The position numbers were made by a program, and so were the translations under genes. 5,081 bases of DNA, taken from NCBI GenBank assembly GCA_945952575.1, contig CAMFIY010000230.1, positions 1-5,081 of the forward strand. The letters run 5' to 3'. Shown here in pieces: positions 1 through 5,081 of the stretch. Each line of letters begins with the position of its first letter. The first letter of the stretch is position 1. The notes beneath the pieces were generated by a model, which had not been told where the DNA came from, searched no databases, and worked only from the letters and a program-made list of their open reading frames with translations. This stretch comes from an uncultured Leucobacter sp. Lineage in GTDB: Bacteria; Actinomycetota; Actinomycetes; Actinomycetales; Microbacteriaceae.

Positions 1-303
1 CACCACGGCACGGCCGCCGAGCGTGTGCCCGAGCCCCCAATCGCTCCCGCCGGGCGCCGAGCTCTCGACCCAGGCTCCGGTGGGGAACCCGAATGCGACG
101 GCGGTGTACGCCTTGTCGGTGGCGATGGCGAGCGCGCCGAGCTGGGCTCCGTCCATGCGACCGCACGCCACGAGATTGCCCCCGGCGTCGACGACCGCCG
201 CGGCGAGGCGCACGCCGCGGCGCCCGCACTCCGCGTGCACCGCCGCGATCAGCCGCTGCGCCGCCTCGAGCGACACGTCGCTCCCGGCCACCGTCCGGTT
301 CAT
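1..303 (-). CDS. GlcG/HbpS family (DUF336) protein, partial at the left edge
   Basis: The frame is open from an ATG at 303 to the first base of the window, giving 101 codons and no stop, so the C-terminus is missing (family members are usually about 130-160 residues). Reading the minus strand gives an N-terminus MNRTVAGSDVSLEAAQRLIA, then VRLAAAVVDAGGNLVACGRM (31-50), MDGAQLGALAIATDKAYTAV (50-69) and a Gly-rich tail ending LGGRAVV. The DAGGxLVAxxRMDGA and later DKAYTA segments are hallmarks of the family that includes GlcG of glycolate operons, the haem-binding HbpS of Streptomyces and the C-terminal domain of PduO. No signal peptide is present, so it is probably cytoplasmic. GGAG lies 6 nt before the ATG, and the lipoyl gene stops 19 nt upstream, so it is likely cotranscribed. 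Its role with the dehydrogenase is unknown; haem binding is not demonstrated by the sequence. Confidence 0.85.
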   Translation of the reverse strand, partial: MNRTVAGSDVSLEAAQRLIAAVHAECGRRGVRLAAAVVDAGGNLVACGRMDGAQLGALAIATDKAYTAVAFGFPTGAWVESSAPGGSDWGLGHTLGGRAVV

Positions 304-322
304 CCGACTCTCCCGCCCGCGA

Positions 323-550
323 TCACGACAGCCGGGCGATGACCGCGCCGACCTCGGCCGTGTCCCCGGCCTCGAAGAGCAGTTCGGTGATCGTGCCCGC
401 CGCCGGAGCCTCGACCTCGGTCTCGACCTTCTCGGTCTCGATCATGGCGACGCCCTGACCCTCGGTCACCGTGTCGCCCACGGCCACCAGCCACTCGGCG
501 ATCACGCCGTCCTGCATCGTCATGCCCCACTTGGGGAGAATGATGTCCAT
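323..550 (-). CDS. Stand-alone lipoyl-domain carrier protein
   Basis: This 75-residue protein is essentially one biotinyl/lipoyl domain and nothing else. ILPKWGMTMQDGVIAEWLVAVGD at 4-26 forms the first half, the modification turn IETEKVETEV (37-46) places the acceptor at Lys41, and the second half APAAGTITELLFEAGDTAEVG (48-68) is the expected symmetric repeat. An ETEKV turn points to lipoate rather than biotin, which would show a MKM-like turn. It would act as the swinging arm receiving the acyl group from the E1 encoded upstream. Usual E2 proteins carry this domain fused to a subunit-binding domain and a catalytic acyltransferase core of about 230 residues; both are absent here and the protein ends cleanly at TGA. 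The gap from the E1 beta stop is 46 nt, with no terminator seen, and AGGA lies 6 nt before the ATG. The domain call is secure; partner enzymes outside the window are unknown. Confidence 0.93.
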   Translation of the reverse strand: MDIILPKWGMTMQDGVIAEWLVAVGDTVTEGQGVAMIETEKVETEVEAPAAGTITELLFEAGDTAEVGAVIARLS

Positions 551-596
551 CTGCGTTCCTCTCGTCTGATTGCTTGCTGCTGCTCGGCCGGGCCGC

Positions 597-1586
597 TCAG
601 GCCAGGACCTTCTGGATCGCCGCCAGGATGTCGGCGTCCTGGACGACGACCCGGTTCTCGAGCGGGGCGCTGAACGGGACCGGCACGTCGGCCCAGGCGA
701 CGCGCTCCGGGGCCGCCTTGAGGAGGTCGAAGCCCCGGGAGGCGGCCGAGGCGACGATCTCGCTCGCCGCCGAACAGGTCAGCCGCGCGTTGTCGACGAC
801 CACCAGCCGACCGGTCTTGGCGACCGACTCGAGGATCGTGTCCATGTCGAGCGGCGCGAGCGTCCGCGGATCGACGACCTCGACGCTCGTGCCCGCCGCC
901 TCGAGCTCGGCCGCGACGCGCAGCGCCTTCGGCACGGTGGACCCGATCGCGACGACGGTGACATCGGTGCCGCGCTTCTTCACGTCGGCGACGCCGAGCG
1001 GGATGCCGTAGGCCTCCGGCGGGACGTGCCCGCGCGTGCCGCCGAGGATGTGATCCTGCAGGTAGACGACCGGGTTCGGATCCCGCACGGCCGAGAGCAT
1101 CAGCCCCTTGGCGTCGAAGGGGGTGCTCGGCATCACGATCTTGAGCCCCGCGACGTTCATGAGCATCGGGTGCAGGTTCTCGGAGTGCTGCGCCGCCCCG
1201 CCGCCGCTCGGCCCGGTCGCGGTGAAGTAGGTGATCGGCAGGTTCACCTGGCCGCCCGACATGTAGGGCAGTTTGGCCGCCTGATTGGCGAGCTGATCCA
1301 TCGACACGTAGAAGAAGGCCCCGATCATCATGTCGACCACCGGGCGGAGGCCGGCCGCCGCCGCGCCGACGGCCGCGCCGACGAACGCCTGCTCGGAGAT
1401 GGGGGTGTTCCGCACCCGCATGTCGCCGAACTCCTTGGTGAGGCCGCGGGTCGCGCCGATCACCGAGCGGTCGACGTCCTCGCCGATCACGACGACCCGC
1501 TCGTCCTCGCGCATCGCCGCGGCGAGGCCCTCCTGCATCGCCTTGATGAAATAGGTGGGCCGTTCCTTGACGGTCTCGTCGCTCAT
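597..1586 (-). CDS. ThDP-dependent dehydrogenase E1 subunit beta (transketolase-like)
   Basis: This beta subunit partners the E1 alpha encoded immediately upstream. The 329-residue length is normal. It has the pyrimidine-binding domain with GEDV (35-38), TPISEQAFVGAAVG (61-74, where Glu65 corresponds to the cofactor-activating glutamate), MDQLANQAAK (96-105) and AAQHSEN (131-137). GLKIVMPSTPFDAKGLM (147-163) follows, then the C-terminal transketolase domain with DPRTLAPLD and a VAKTGRLVVVDN segment. Compared with pyruvate and acetoin E1 beta subunits as I know them, the stretch after AAQHS (ENLHPMLMN) and the stretch 176-186 (LQDHILGGTRG, where family members usually have FEHKxLY-like residues) look divergent. 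The substrate may therefore differ from acetoin or pyruvate. The ATG at 1586 overlaps the alpha stop by 4 nt and has AGGAG 8 nt upstream. The open frame continues further upstream to 2039 only as a shadow of the alpha gene. Confidence 0.92.
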   Translation of the reverse strand: MSDETVKERPTYFIKAMQEGLAAAMREDERVVVIGEDVDRSVIGATRGLTKEFGDMRVRNTPISEQAFVGAAVGAAAAGLRPVVDMMIGAFFYVSMDQLANQAAKLPYMSGGQVNLPITYFTATGPSGGGAAQHSENLHPMLMNVAGLKIVMPSTPFDAKGLMLSAVRDPNPVVYLQDHILGGTRGHVPPEAYGIPLGVADVKKRGTDVTVVAIGSTVPKALRVAAELEAAGTSVEVVDPRTLAPLDMDTILESVAKTGRLVVVDNARLTCSAASEIVASAASRGFDLLKAAPERVAWADVPVPFSAPLENRVVVQDADILAAIQKVLA

Positions 1587-2584
1587 GCTCGGGTCTCCTC
1601 TCCTGCTGCGGCGAACAGATGCTCCAGTGCTTCCTCGGGATCGGGGAAGGGGCTGTTCTCGGCGAATCGGACCGCGTGCTCGACCGCCTCGGTCTCCTCG
1701 GCGTCGATGGCCTCCCACTCGGCGCGGTCGATCACGCCGTCGGCGATGAGCTTCTCGGCGAACGGGGCGATGGGCTCGCGCGCTCGCCATTCCTCCTGCT
1801 CCTCCTTGGGGCGGTAGTTCCCGGCGAAGGCCTCCTCGCCCTCGTTGTGGCCGTGCCACCGGTAGGTGCGGGCCTCGATGACGCTCGGTCCCTCGCCGGC
1901 GCGCGCCCGGGCGACGGCCTCGGCCGTGGCCCGGTGGACCGCCTCGACGTCGTTCCCGTCGACCTGGACGCCCGGAATGCCCATCGGGGTGCCGCGATCC
2001 GCGATCCGTCCCGCCGTGAGCTTCTCGGTCGGCGTCCACTCGCTGTAGCCGTTGTTCTCGCAGATGAAGATCACCGGCAGCTTCCAGATCGCCGCGAGGT
2101 TCATCGACTCGAAGAAGGTGCCCTGGTTCGAGGCGCCGTCGCCGAAGAAGACGATGGTGACGCTGTCGCGCCCGAGCTGCTTGTCACCCCATGCTGCGCC
2201 AGTGCCGATGGGGATCCCGCCGCCCACGATGCCGTTGGTGCCCATGATGCCCAGGTCGAAGCTCACGATGTGCATCGAGCCGCCCTTGCCCCGGCAATAG
2301 CCGTCGGTGCGCCCGAAGAGCTCGGCCATCATCTTGTCGACGGTCGCACCCTTGGCGATGAGGTGGCCGTGGCCGCGGTGCGTCGAGGTGATCCGGTCGT
2401 CGGGGCGCAGCGCTGAGCAGGCGCCCACGGCGACGGCCTCCTCGCCCAGATAGAGGTGCACGAAGCCGGGGAGCTGGCCGCGCTTGAACAGCTGCGCCAG
2501 CTTCTCCTCGAAGCGCCGGATGCGGATCATCTGGCGCAGCATCTCCTTCTGCGTCTCAGGAGCCGGCGCGGTGGCGATGGACAT
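1583..2584 (-). CDS. ThDP-dependent dehydrogenase E1 subunit alpha (acetoin/pyruvate dehydrogenase type)
   Basis: This is the alpha subunit of a heterotetrameric alpha2beta2 E1, which decarboxylates a 2-oxoacid (or cleaves acetoin) using thiamine diphosphate and loads the acyl group onto a lipoyl carrier. The 333 residues match the E1-alpha family length. Key motifs are LPGFVHLYLGEEAVAVG (38-54), THRGHGH (68-74), RGKGGSMHI (98-106), NGIVGGG (117-123), the Mg-ThDP motif beginning GDGASNQG (148-155) and ending in ENN (176-178), and the active-site loop RWHGHNEG (242-249). GFVHLY, THRGHGH and HNEG-type segments resemble acetoin dehydrogenase AcoA more than housekeeping pyruvate dehydrogenase, but sequence alone does not fix the substrate. 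The ATG at 2584 was chosen over an in-frame upstream start at 2662, because AAGGAG lies 5 nt before it and the extra 26 residues would be non-conserved and overlap the ATPase gene. The stop overlaps the E1 beta start (ATGA), implying coupled, equimolar synthesis. Confidence 0.92.
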   Translation of the reverse strand: MSIATAPAPETQKEMLRQMIRIRRFEEKLAQLFKRGQLPGFVHLYLGEEAVAVGACSALRPDDRITSTHRGHGHLIAKGATVDKMMAELFGRTDGYCRGKGGSMHIVSFDLGIMGTNGIVGGGIPIGTGAAWGDKQLGRDSVTIVFFGDGASNQGTFFESMNLAAIWKLPVIFICENNGYSEWTPTEKLTAGRIADRGTPMGIPGVQVDGNDVEAVHRATAEAVARARAGEGPSVIEARTYRWHGHNEGEEAFAGNYRPKEEQEEWRAREPIAPFAEKLIADGVIDRAEWEAIDAEETEAVEHAVRFAENSPFPDPEEALEHLFAAAGEETRA

Positions 2585-2640
2585 GTTCTCTCCTTGCTCT
2601 CGTGGTTCGTGAAGCCTGGGTGCGGATGCGGGTGCCTCGG
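2585..2640 (-). other. 56-nt gap between transporter and dehydrogenase genes
   Basis: This is the widest intergenic gap in the window. On the minus strand it ends in AAGGAG (2595-2590), 5 nt before the E1 alpha ATG, a good ribosome-binding site. No stem-loop followed by a T-run is visible, nor a clear -35/-10 pair. Read-through from the transporter genes is the simplest reading, although a weak internal promoter cannot be excluded by eye. Confidence 0.5.
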
Positions 2641-3438
2641 TCAATCCGAGTCCTCGCCCCACAGGACCAGGTTGAGGAAGCGCTGAAGCCGCTCCGAGCT
2701 GGGTTGCGCGAGCACGAGGTGCGGATCCCCCTGCTCGACGATGACGCCGCCGTCGATGAAGACCACACGGTCGGCGACGAGCTTCGCGAAGCTCATCTCG
2801 TGCGTGACGATCACCATCGTGCGATCTTCGGCGGCCAGCCCGCGCATGGTGTCGAGCACCTCGGCACGGAGCTCCGGGTCGAGCGCGGAGGTCGGCTCGT
2901 CGAAGAGCATCACCTTGGGATTCATGGCGAGCGAGCGGGCGATGGCGACCCGCTGCTGCTGTCCGCCCGAGAGCGATGCCGGTCGGGCGTCGGCATGGGA
3001 GGAGAGGCCGACGTTCTCGAGCGCCTCGAGCGCGATCCGCCTGGCCTGGTCCTTGGAACGGCCGAGGCCGGAGCGCTGGCCCTCCATGACGTTCTCGAGC
3101 GCGGTCATGTGCGGGAAGAGATTGAACTGCTGGAACACCATGCCGATATCTCGGCGGATACGGGTCAGCTGCCTCGGCCCGACGGCGAGCGATTGGCCGA
3201 GCACCTCGACGGCGCCGGACGTCGGGACCTCCAGGTGGTTCAGGCAGCGCAGCAGCGTGCTCTTGCCCGAGCCGCTGGGCCCGATGATGCAGACGACCTC
3301 GCCCTGATCCACCTCGAGGTCGACGCCCTTCAGCACCTCGGTCTCGCCGTAGCTCTTGTGGAGCCCCGAGACGCGGATCACCGGGGCGCCGTCGACGACG
3401 TCGATGCGGTCGGTCACGTCGGTTCGATCAGCGCGCAA
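2641..3438 (-). CDS. Amino acid ABC transporter ATP-binding protein (GlnQ/HisP family)
   Basis: This cytoplasmic nucleotide-binding subunit powers the importer. The 265-residue chain has every ABC motif: A-loop Tyr30, Walker A GPSGSGKST (53-61), Q-loop in FQQFNLFPH (102-110), signature LSGGQ (156-160), Walker B VMLFDE with Glu181, D-loop SALD (184-187) and the switch His213 in VTHEM. FQQFNLFPHMTALENV and DPELRAEVL are characteristic of polar-amino-acid importers. The start is read as TTG at 3438, inside the last codons of the permease gene, because GGAGG lies 7 nt upstream. A GTG at codon 8 (3417) would remove the overlap but has no good ribosome-binding site. The extra residues before the fold (about 1-18) are hydrophilic and rich in Asp/Arg. 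The C-terminal SSERLQRFLN segment is also family-typical. Annotation as an amino-acid-type importer ATPase is secure; the transported compound is not shown. Confidence 0.95.
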   Translation of the reverse strand: MRADRTDVTDRIDVVDGAPVIRVSGLHKSYGETEVLKGVDLEVDQGEVVCIIGPSGSGKSTLLRCLNHLEVPTSGAVEVLGQSLAVGPRQLTRIRRDIGMVFQQFNLFPHMTALENVMEGQRSGLGRSKDQARRIALEALENVGLSSHADARPASLSGGQQQRVAIARSLAMNPKVMLFDEPTSALDPELRAEVLDTMRGLAAEDRTMVIVTHEMSFAKLVADRVVFIDGGVIVEQGDPHLVLAQPSSERLQRFLNLVLWGEDSD

Positions 3439-4117
3439 CGTTCATCCTCCGGTTCATGCGCTCGGCCTGGATCGCGAGCGGCAGGTTGATCACGAGGTAG
3501 AACAGCGAGACGATCAGCAGCACCTCGATCTGGCGGAAGGTGGACGCCCCGACGTTCTGAGCGGTGTTGAACAGCTCGGCCACCCCGATCACGGAGACCA
3601 GAGAGGTGTCCTTGGTCAGGCTGATCAGCATGTTGCCGATCGGCGGCAGCATGCGCTTCAGCGCTTGCGGGTAGATGATGCGCACGAGCGTGCGCGTCGA
3701 CGGGATGCCCATCGACTCCGCCGCCTCCCACTGGCCCTTGTCGATGCTCTGGACGCCGGCGCGGAAGATCTCGGCGAAGAACGCGCCGTAGTTCAGGCTG
3801 AGCGCGATCACGCCGCTGGTGAAGGCCGGCACCGAGACGTCGAACAGGATCGGGATGAGGAAGAAGACGACGACGATCTGGAAGAGGATCGGGGTGAGCC
3901 GGAAGAAGTCGACGTAGATGCGCGCGGGCACCCGCAGCCAGACCCGACGGCTCATCAGCATCTGGCCCGCGAGCAGGCCGATCAGGACCGAGAGGACCGC
4001 CGACCACACCAGGATCTGGATCGTGAGGAACGCCGCCTGGAAGAAGATCGGCAGCGAACCCTGGAGCCAGCTGAAGTCGAAGGTGTAGCCGGCGGCCACC
4101 ACGGTCATGTTCTGCAT
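3428..4117 (-). CDS. Amino acid ABC transporter permease (HisM/GlnP family)
   Basis: This is the membrane-spanning channel subunit of the importer. It has 229 residues, normal for the polar-amino-acid permease family, with hydrophobic helices at about 24-50, 77-92, 98-118, 160-180 and 200-218. Family signatures are FRLTP at 72-76 (usually RGTP) and the cytoplasmic EAA loop GQWEAAESMG at 128-137 followed by IIYPQALKRMLPP at 147-159, which docks on the ATPase. SLTKDTSLVSVIG (166-178) is also typical. Only one permease gene is present, so a homodimer is likely unless a second lies outside the window. The chosen ATG is 3 nt after the binding-protein stop. No strong Shine-Dalgarno site sits at the ideal distance, so translational coupling is probable. 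A second Met at codon 4 is an alternative start. Its 3' end contains the ribosome-binding site and start of the ATPase gene. Confidence 0.93.
   Translation of the reverse strand: MQNMTVVAAGYTFDFSWLQGSLPIFFQAAFLTIQILVWSAVLSVLIGLLAGQMLMSRRVWLRVPARIYVDFFRLTPILFQIVVVFFLIPILFDVSVPAFTSGVIALSLNYGAFFAEIFRAGVQSIDKGQWEAAESMGIPSTRTLVRIIYPQALKRMLPPIGNMLISLTKDTSLVSVIGVAELFNTAQNVGASTFRQIEVLLIVSLFYLVINLPLAIQAERMNRRMNVAR
3446..3450 (-). promoter_or_regulatory. Strong Shine-Dalgarno site that decides the TTG start of the ATPase gene
   Basis: The minus strand reads GGAGG at 3450-3446, followed by a 7-nt spacer (ATGAACG) and TTG at 3438-3436. The site lies inside the permease coding sequence, 16 nt before its stop codon ends. 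The later in-frame GTG at 3417 has no comparable site, so this motif favours the TTG and an 11-nt gene overlap. Confidence 0.7.
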
Positions 4118-4120
4118 CGC

Positions 4121-5071
4121 CTACTCGGACTCCGCCTCGGCCTGCTTCTGGTCCTGCTCGAGCCAGTACTGGATCCGCTCATCCATGCGACCGCTCGATC
4201 GCGCCTCGCTCACCCAGGCGTCGACGCAGGCCTTCCAGCCGGTATCGCCCTTCGGCAGGCCGAAGGCCACCTTGAACGGGTCGATGATGTCGTCGGCCGA
4301 GGGGGTCGGGGTGGTCACGCGGCCCCGCAGCCCGATCGCGGCGAGCTGCGGATCGGTGTACTTCGCGAGCAGCACCGGCATCGGAGCCGCCTCGACCATG
4401 GAGGCGTCGGCCTGACCCGAGGCCAGGAATTCGTAGAGCAGCAGCTGGCCGCGAAGCGGGGCGTCGCTGATCTTCGCCTTCGGAATGTACTTCTCGGCGA
4501 TGTCCTTCTGCGCGTTGCCGGTGCCGTAGACGAAGCGGACGTCGGGCTGGTTCAGATCGTCGATGGTCTGGAACTGGCTGTCCTTGAGCACGTAGAAGAG
4601 CTGGCCGGAGAGGTAGTAGTAGTCGCTGAAGTCGATGACCTTCTCGCGCTCGGGGGTGATGAAGAGCTGGGCCCCGAGGATGTCGGCCTTCTTCGACTGG
4701 ATCGCGGCGGTCATGACCCCGTAGTCGTAGTCCTGGATCGCCACCTTGACGCCGATGAGGTTCGCGAGCTCCTGTGCGTTGTCGGCCTCGACGCCCGACC
4801 AGGTGCCGTCTGCGTTCTTGAAGCCGAAGGGCGGCGAGACGCCGATGCCCCAGTTCAGGGTGCCTCGGTCGCGGATCGCATCGAGCGTGGGGGACGACGC
4901 CGTGCAGGCGGTCGTCGCGGCGTCATCGAAGCCGCTGCTGATCGGGGCGCCCTTGCGGGAGCTGTCGGCCGGTGTGCTGACGCCGCCGCCGGTCGCGCCG
5001 ATCGCGCATCCCGAGAGCAGCAGGGTGAGAGCCGCCGCTCCGGCGAGCAGGGCCTTGAGTGAACTGCGCAT
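4121..5071 (-). CDS. Amino-acid-type ABC transporter substrate-binding lipoprotein
   Basis: This is the extracytoplasmic solute receptor of the importer encoded just downstream. The 316-residue protein begins with a lipoprotein signal: basic MRSSLK, a hydrophobic stretch at 7-19, and lipobox LSGC with the acylated Cys22. A Ser/Thr/Gly/Pro linker (about 23-60) follows, then a family 3 (SBP_bac_3) fold. Recognisable parts are the first-lobe strand and PPFGFKNADG near 80-89, ADIL...FITPER at 129-142 followed by VIDFSDYYY (145-153), the hinge region with YGTGN at 182-186, and QADAS at 220-224. Arg142 matches the ligand-carboxylate arginine of the LAO/HisJ family, but neighbouring serines of that pocket are replaced. 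Cys56 and Cys282 are the only cysteines in the mature chain after Cys22 and could form a disulfide. The ATG has GGAAGAG shortly upstream, at the very edge of the window. The fold and role are well supported. The ligand is unknown, so 'amino acid' describes the family only. Confidence 0.93.
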   Translation of the reverse strand: MRSSLKALLAGAAALTLLLSGCAIGATGGGVSTPADSSRKGAPISSGFDDAATTACTASSPTLDAIRDRGTLNWGIGVSPPFGFKNADGTWSGVEADNAQELANLIGVKVAIQDYDYGVMTAAIQSKKADILGAQLFITPEREKVIDFSDYYYLSGQLFYVLKDSQFQTIDDLNQPDVRFVYGTGNAQKDIAEKYIPKAKISDAPLRGQLLLYEFLASGQADASMVEAAPMPVLLAKYTDPQLAAIGLRGRVTTPTPSADDIIDPFKVAFGLPKGDTGWKACVDAWVSEARSSGRMDERIQYWLEQDQKQAEAESE

Positions 5072-5081
5072 GGACTCTTCC

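Noticed and set aside
300..530. 76-codon minus-strand open frame overlapping the lipoyl gene
   Set aside because: It is an Arg/Gly/His-rich frame-shifted shadow of the lipoyl-domain gene.
584..596. GGCC-G-GGCC palindrome just after the E1 beta stop, considered as a terminator
   Set aside because: The loop would be a single base and no T-run follows on the minus strand, so it does not resemble an intrinsic terminator.
570..1817. 415-codon plus-strand open frame opposite E1 beta
   Set aside because: It has the same shadow composition and no recognisable motif, and it lies wholly opposite well-conserved E1 beta and alpha coding sequence.
1587..2039. N-terminal extension of E1 beta into the alpha gene
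   Set aside because: The extra residues are out-of-frame alpha sequence rich in Arg/Gly. The ATG at 1586 has a ribosome-binding site and begins at the usual family N-terminus.
2585..2662. 26-residue N-terminal extension of E1 alpha
   Set aside because: It overlaps the ATPase end, contains no conserved residues, and bypasses a well-placed AAGGAG before the ATG at 2584.
2602..3489. 295-codon plus-strand open frame opposite the ATPase
   Set aside because: It is antisense to a complete ABC ATPase with all motifs, and its own translation is acidic/basic low-complexity sequence.
3356..5062. 568-codon plus-strand open frame opposite the transporter genes
   Set aside because: It is a shadow of the binding-protein, permease and ATPase genes in GC-rich DNA. 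Its product is Arg/Asp/Glu/His-rich low-complexity with no domain, whereas the minus-strand frames carry complete family motifs.

Overview
The window is a compact, high-GC block in which every supported gene lies on the minus strand. In transcription order (right to left) these are an amino-acid-type ABC importer (substrate-binding lipoprotein, permease, ATPase), then a thiamine-diphosphate 2-oxoacid/acetoin-dehydrogenase-like E1 (alpha and beta subunits), a small stand-alone lipoyl-domain protein, and the first 101 codons of a GlcG/HbpS-family protein that runs off the left edge. No RNA genes, insertion sequences, CRISPR arrays, tandem repeats or convincing terminators were seen.

The organism is probably a high-GC Gram-positive actinobacterium, plausibly near Microbacteriaceae. 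The reasons are strongly G/C-biased third codon positions, a lipobox-bearing solute-binding protein with a long Ser/Thr/Gly/Pro linker, tight gene packing and a TTG start. The family-level placement is an inference from style, not from a marker gene.

Layout: 4121-5071 is the binding lipoprotein, 3428-4117 the single HisM/GlnP-type permease and 2641-3438 the ATPase. The permease starts 3 nt after the binding protein ends, and the ATPase overlaps the permease by 11 nt through a TTG start with a strong GGAGG. A 56-nt gap without a visible terminator leads to E1 alpha (1583-2584), which overlaps E1 beta (597-1586) by 4 nt (ATGA). After 46 nt comes the lipoyl protein (323-550), and after 19 nt the GlcG/HbpS-like gene (1-303, partial). 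The spacing fits a single operon of seven or more genes whose promoter lies beyond the right edge.

Working model (inference): the importer brings in a small, probably carboxylate- and/or amine-bearing compound. Its breakdown yields a 2-oxoacid or acetoin-like substrate, which the E1 alpha2beta2 enzyme cleaves with ThDP, passing the acyl group to the lipoyl lysine of the small carrier. The acyltransferase (E2 core) and dihydrolipoyl dehydrogenase (E3) are not in this window; they may lie further left or elsewhere. The most unusual points are the lipoyl protein without a catalytic core, the linkage of an amino-acid-type importer to this dehydrogenase, and the divergent binding-site residues in both the solute-binding protein and E1 beta.
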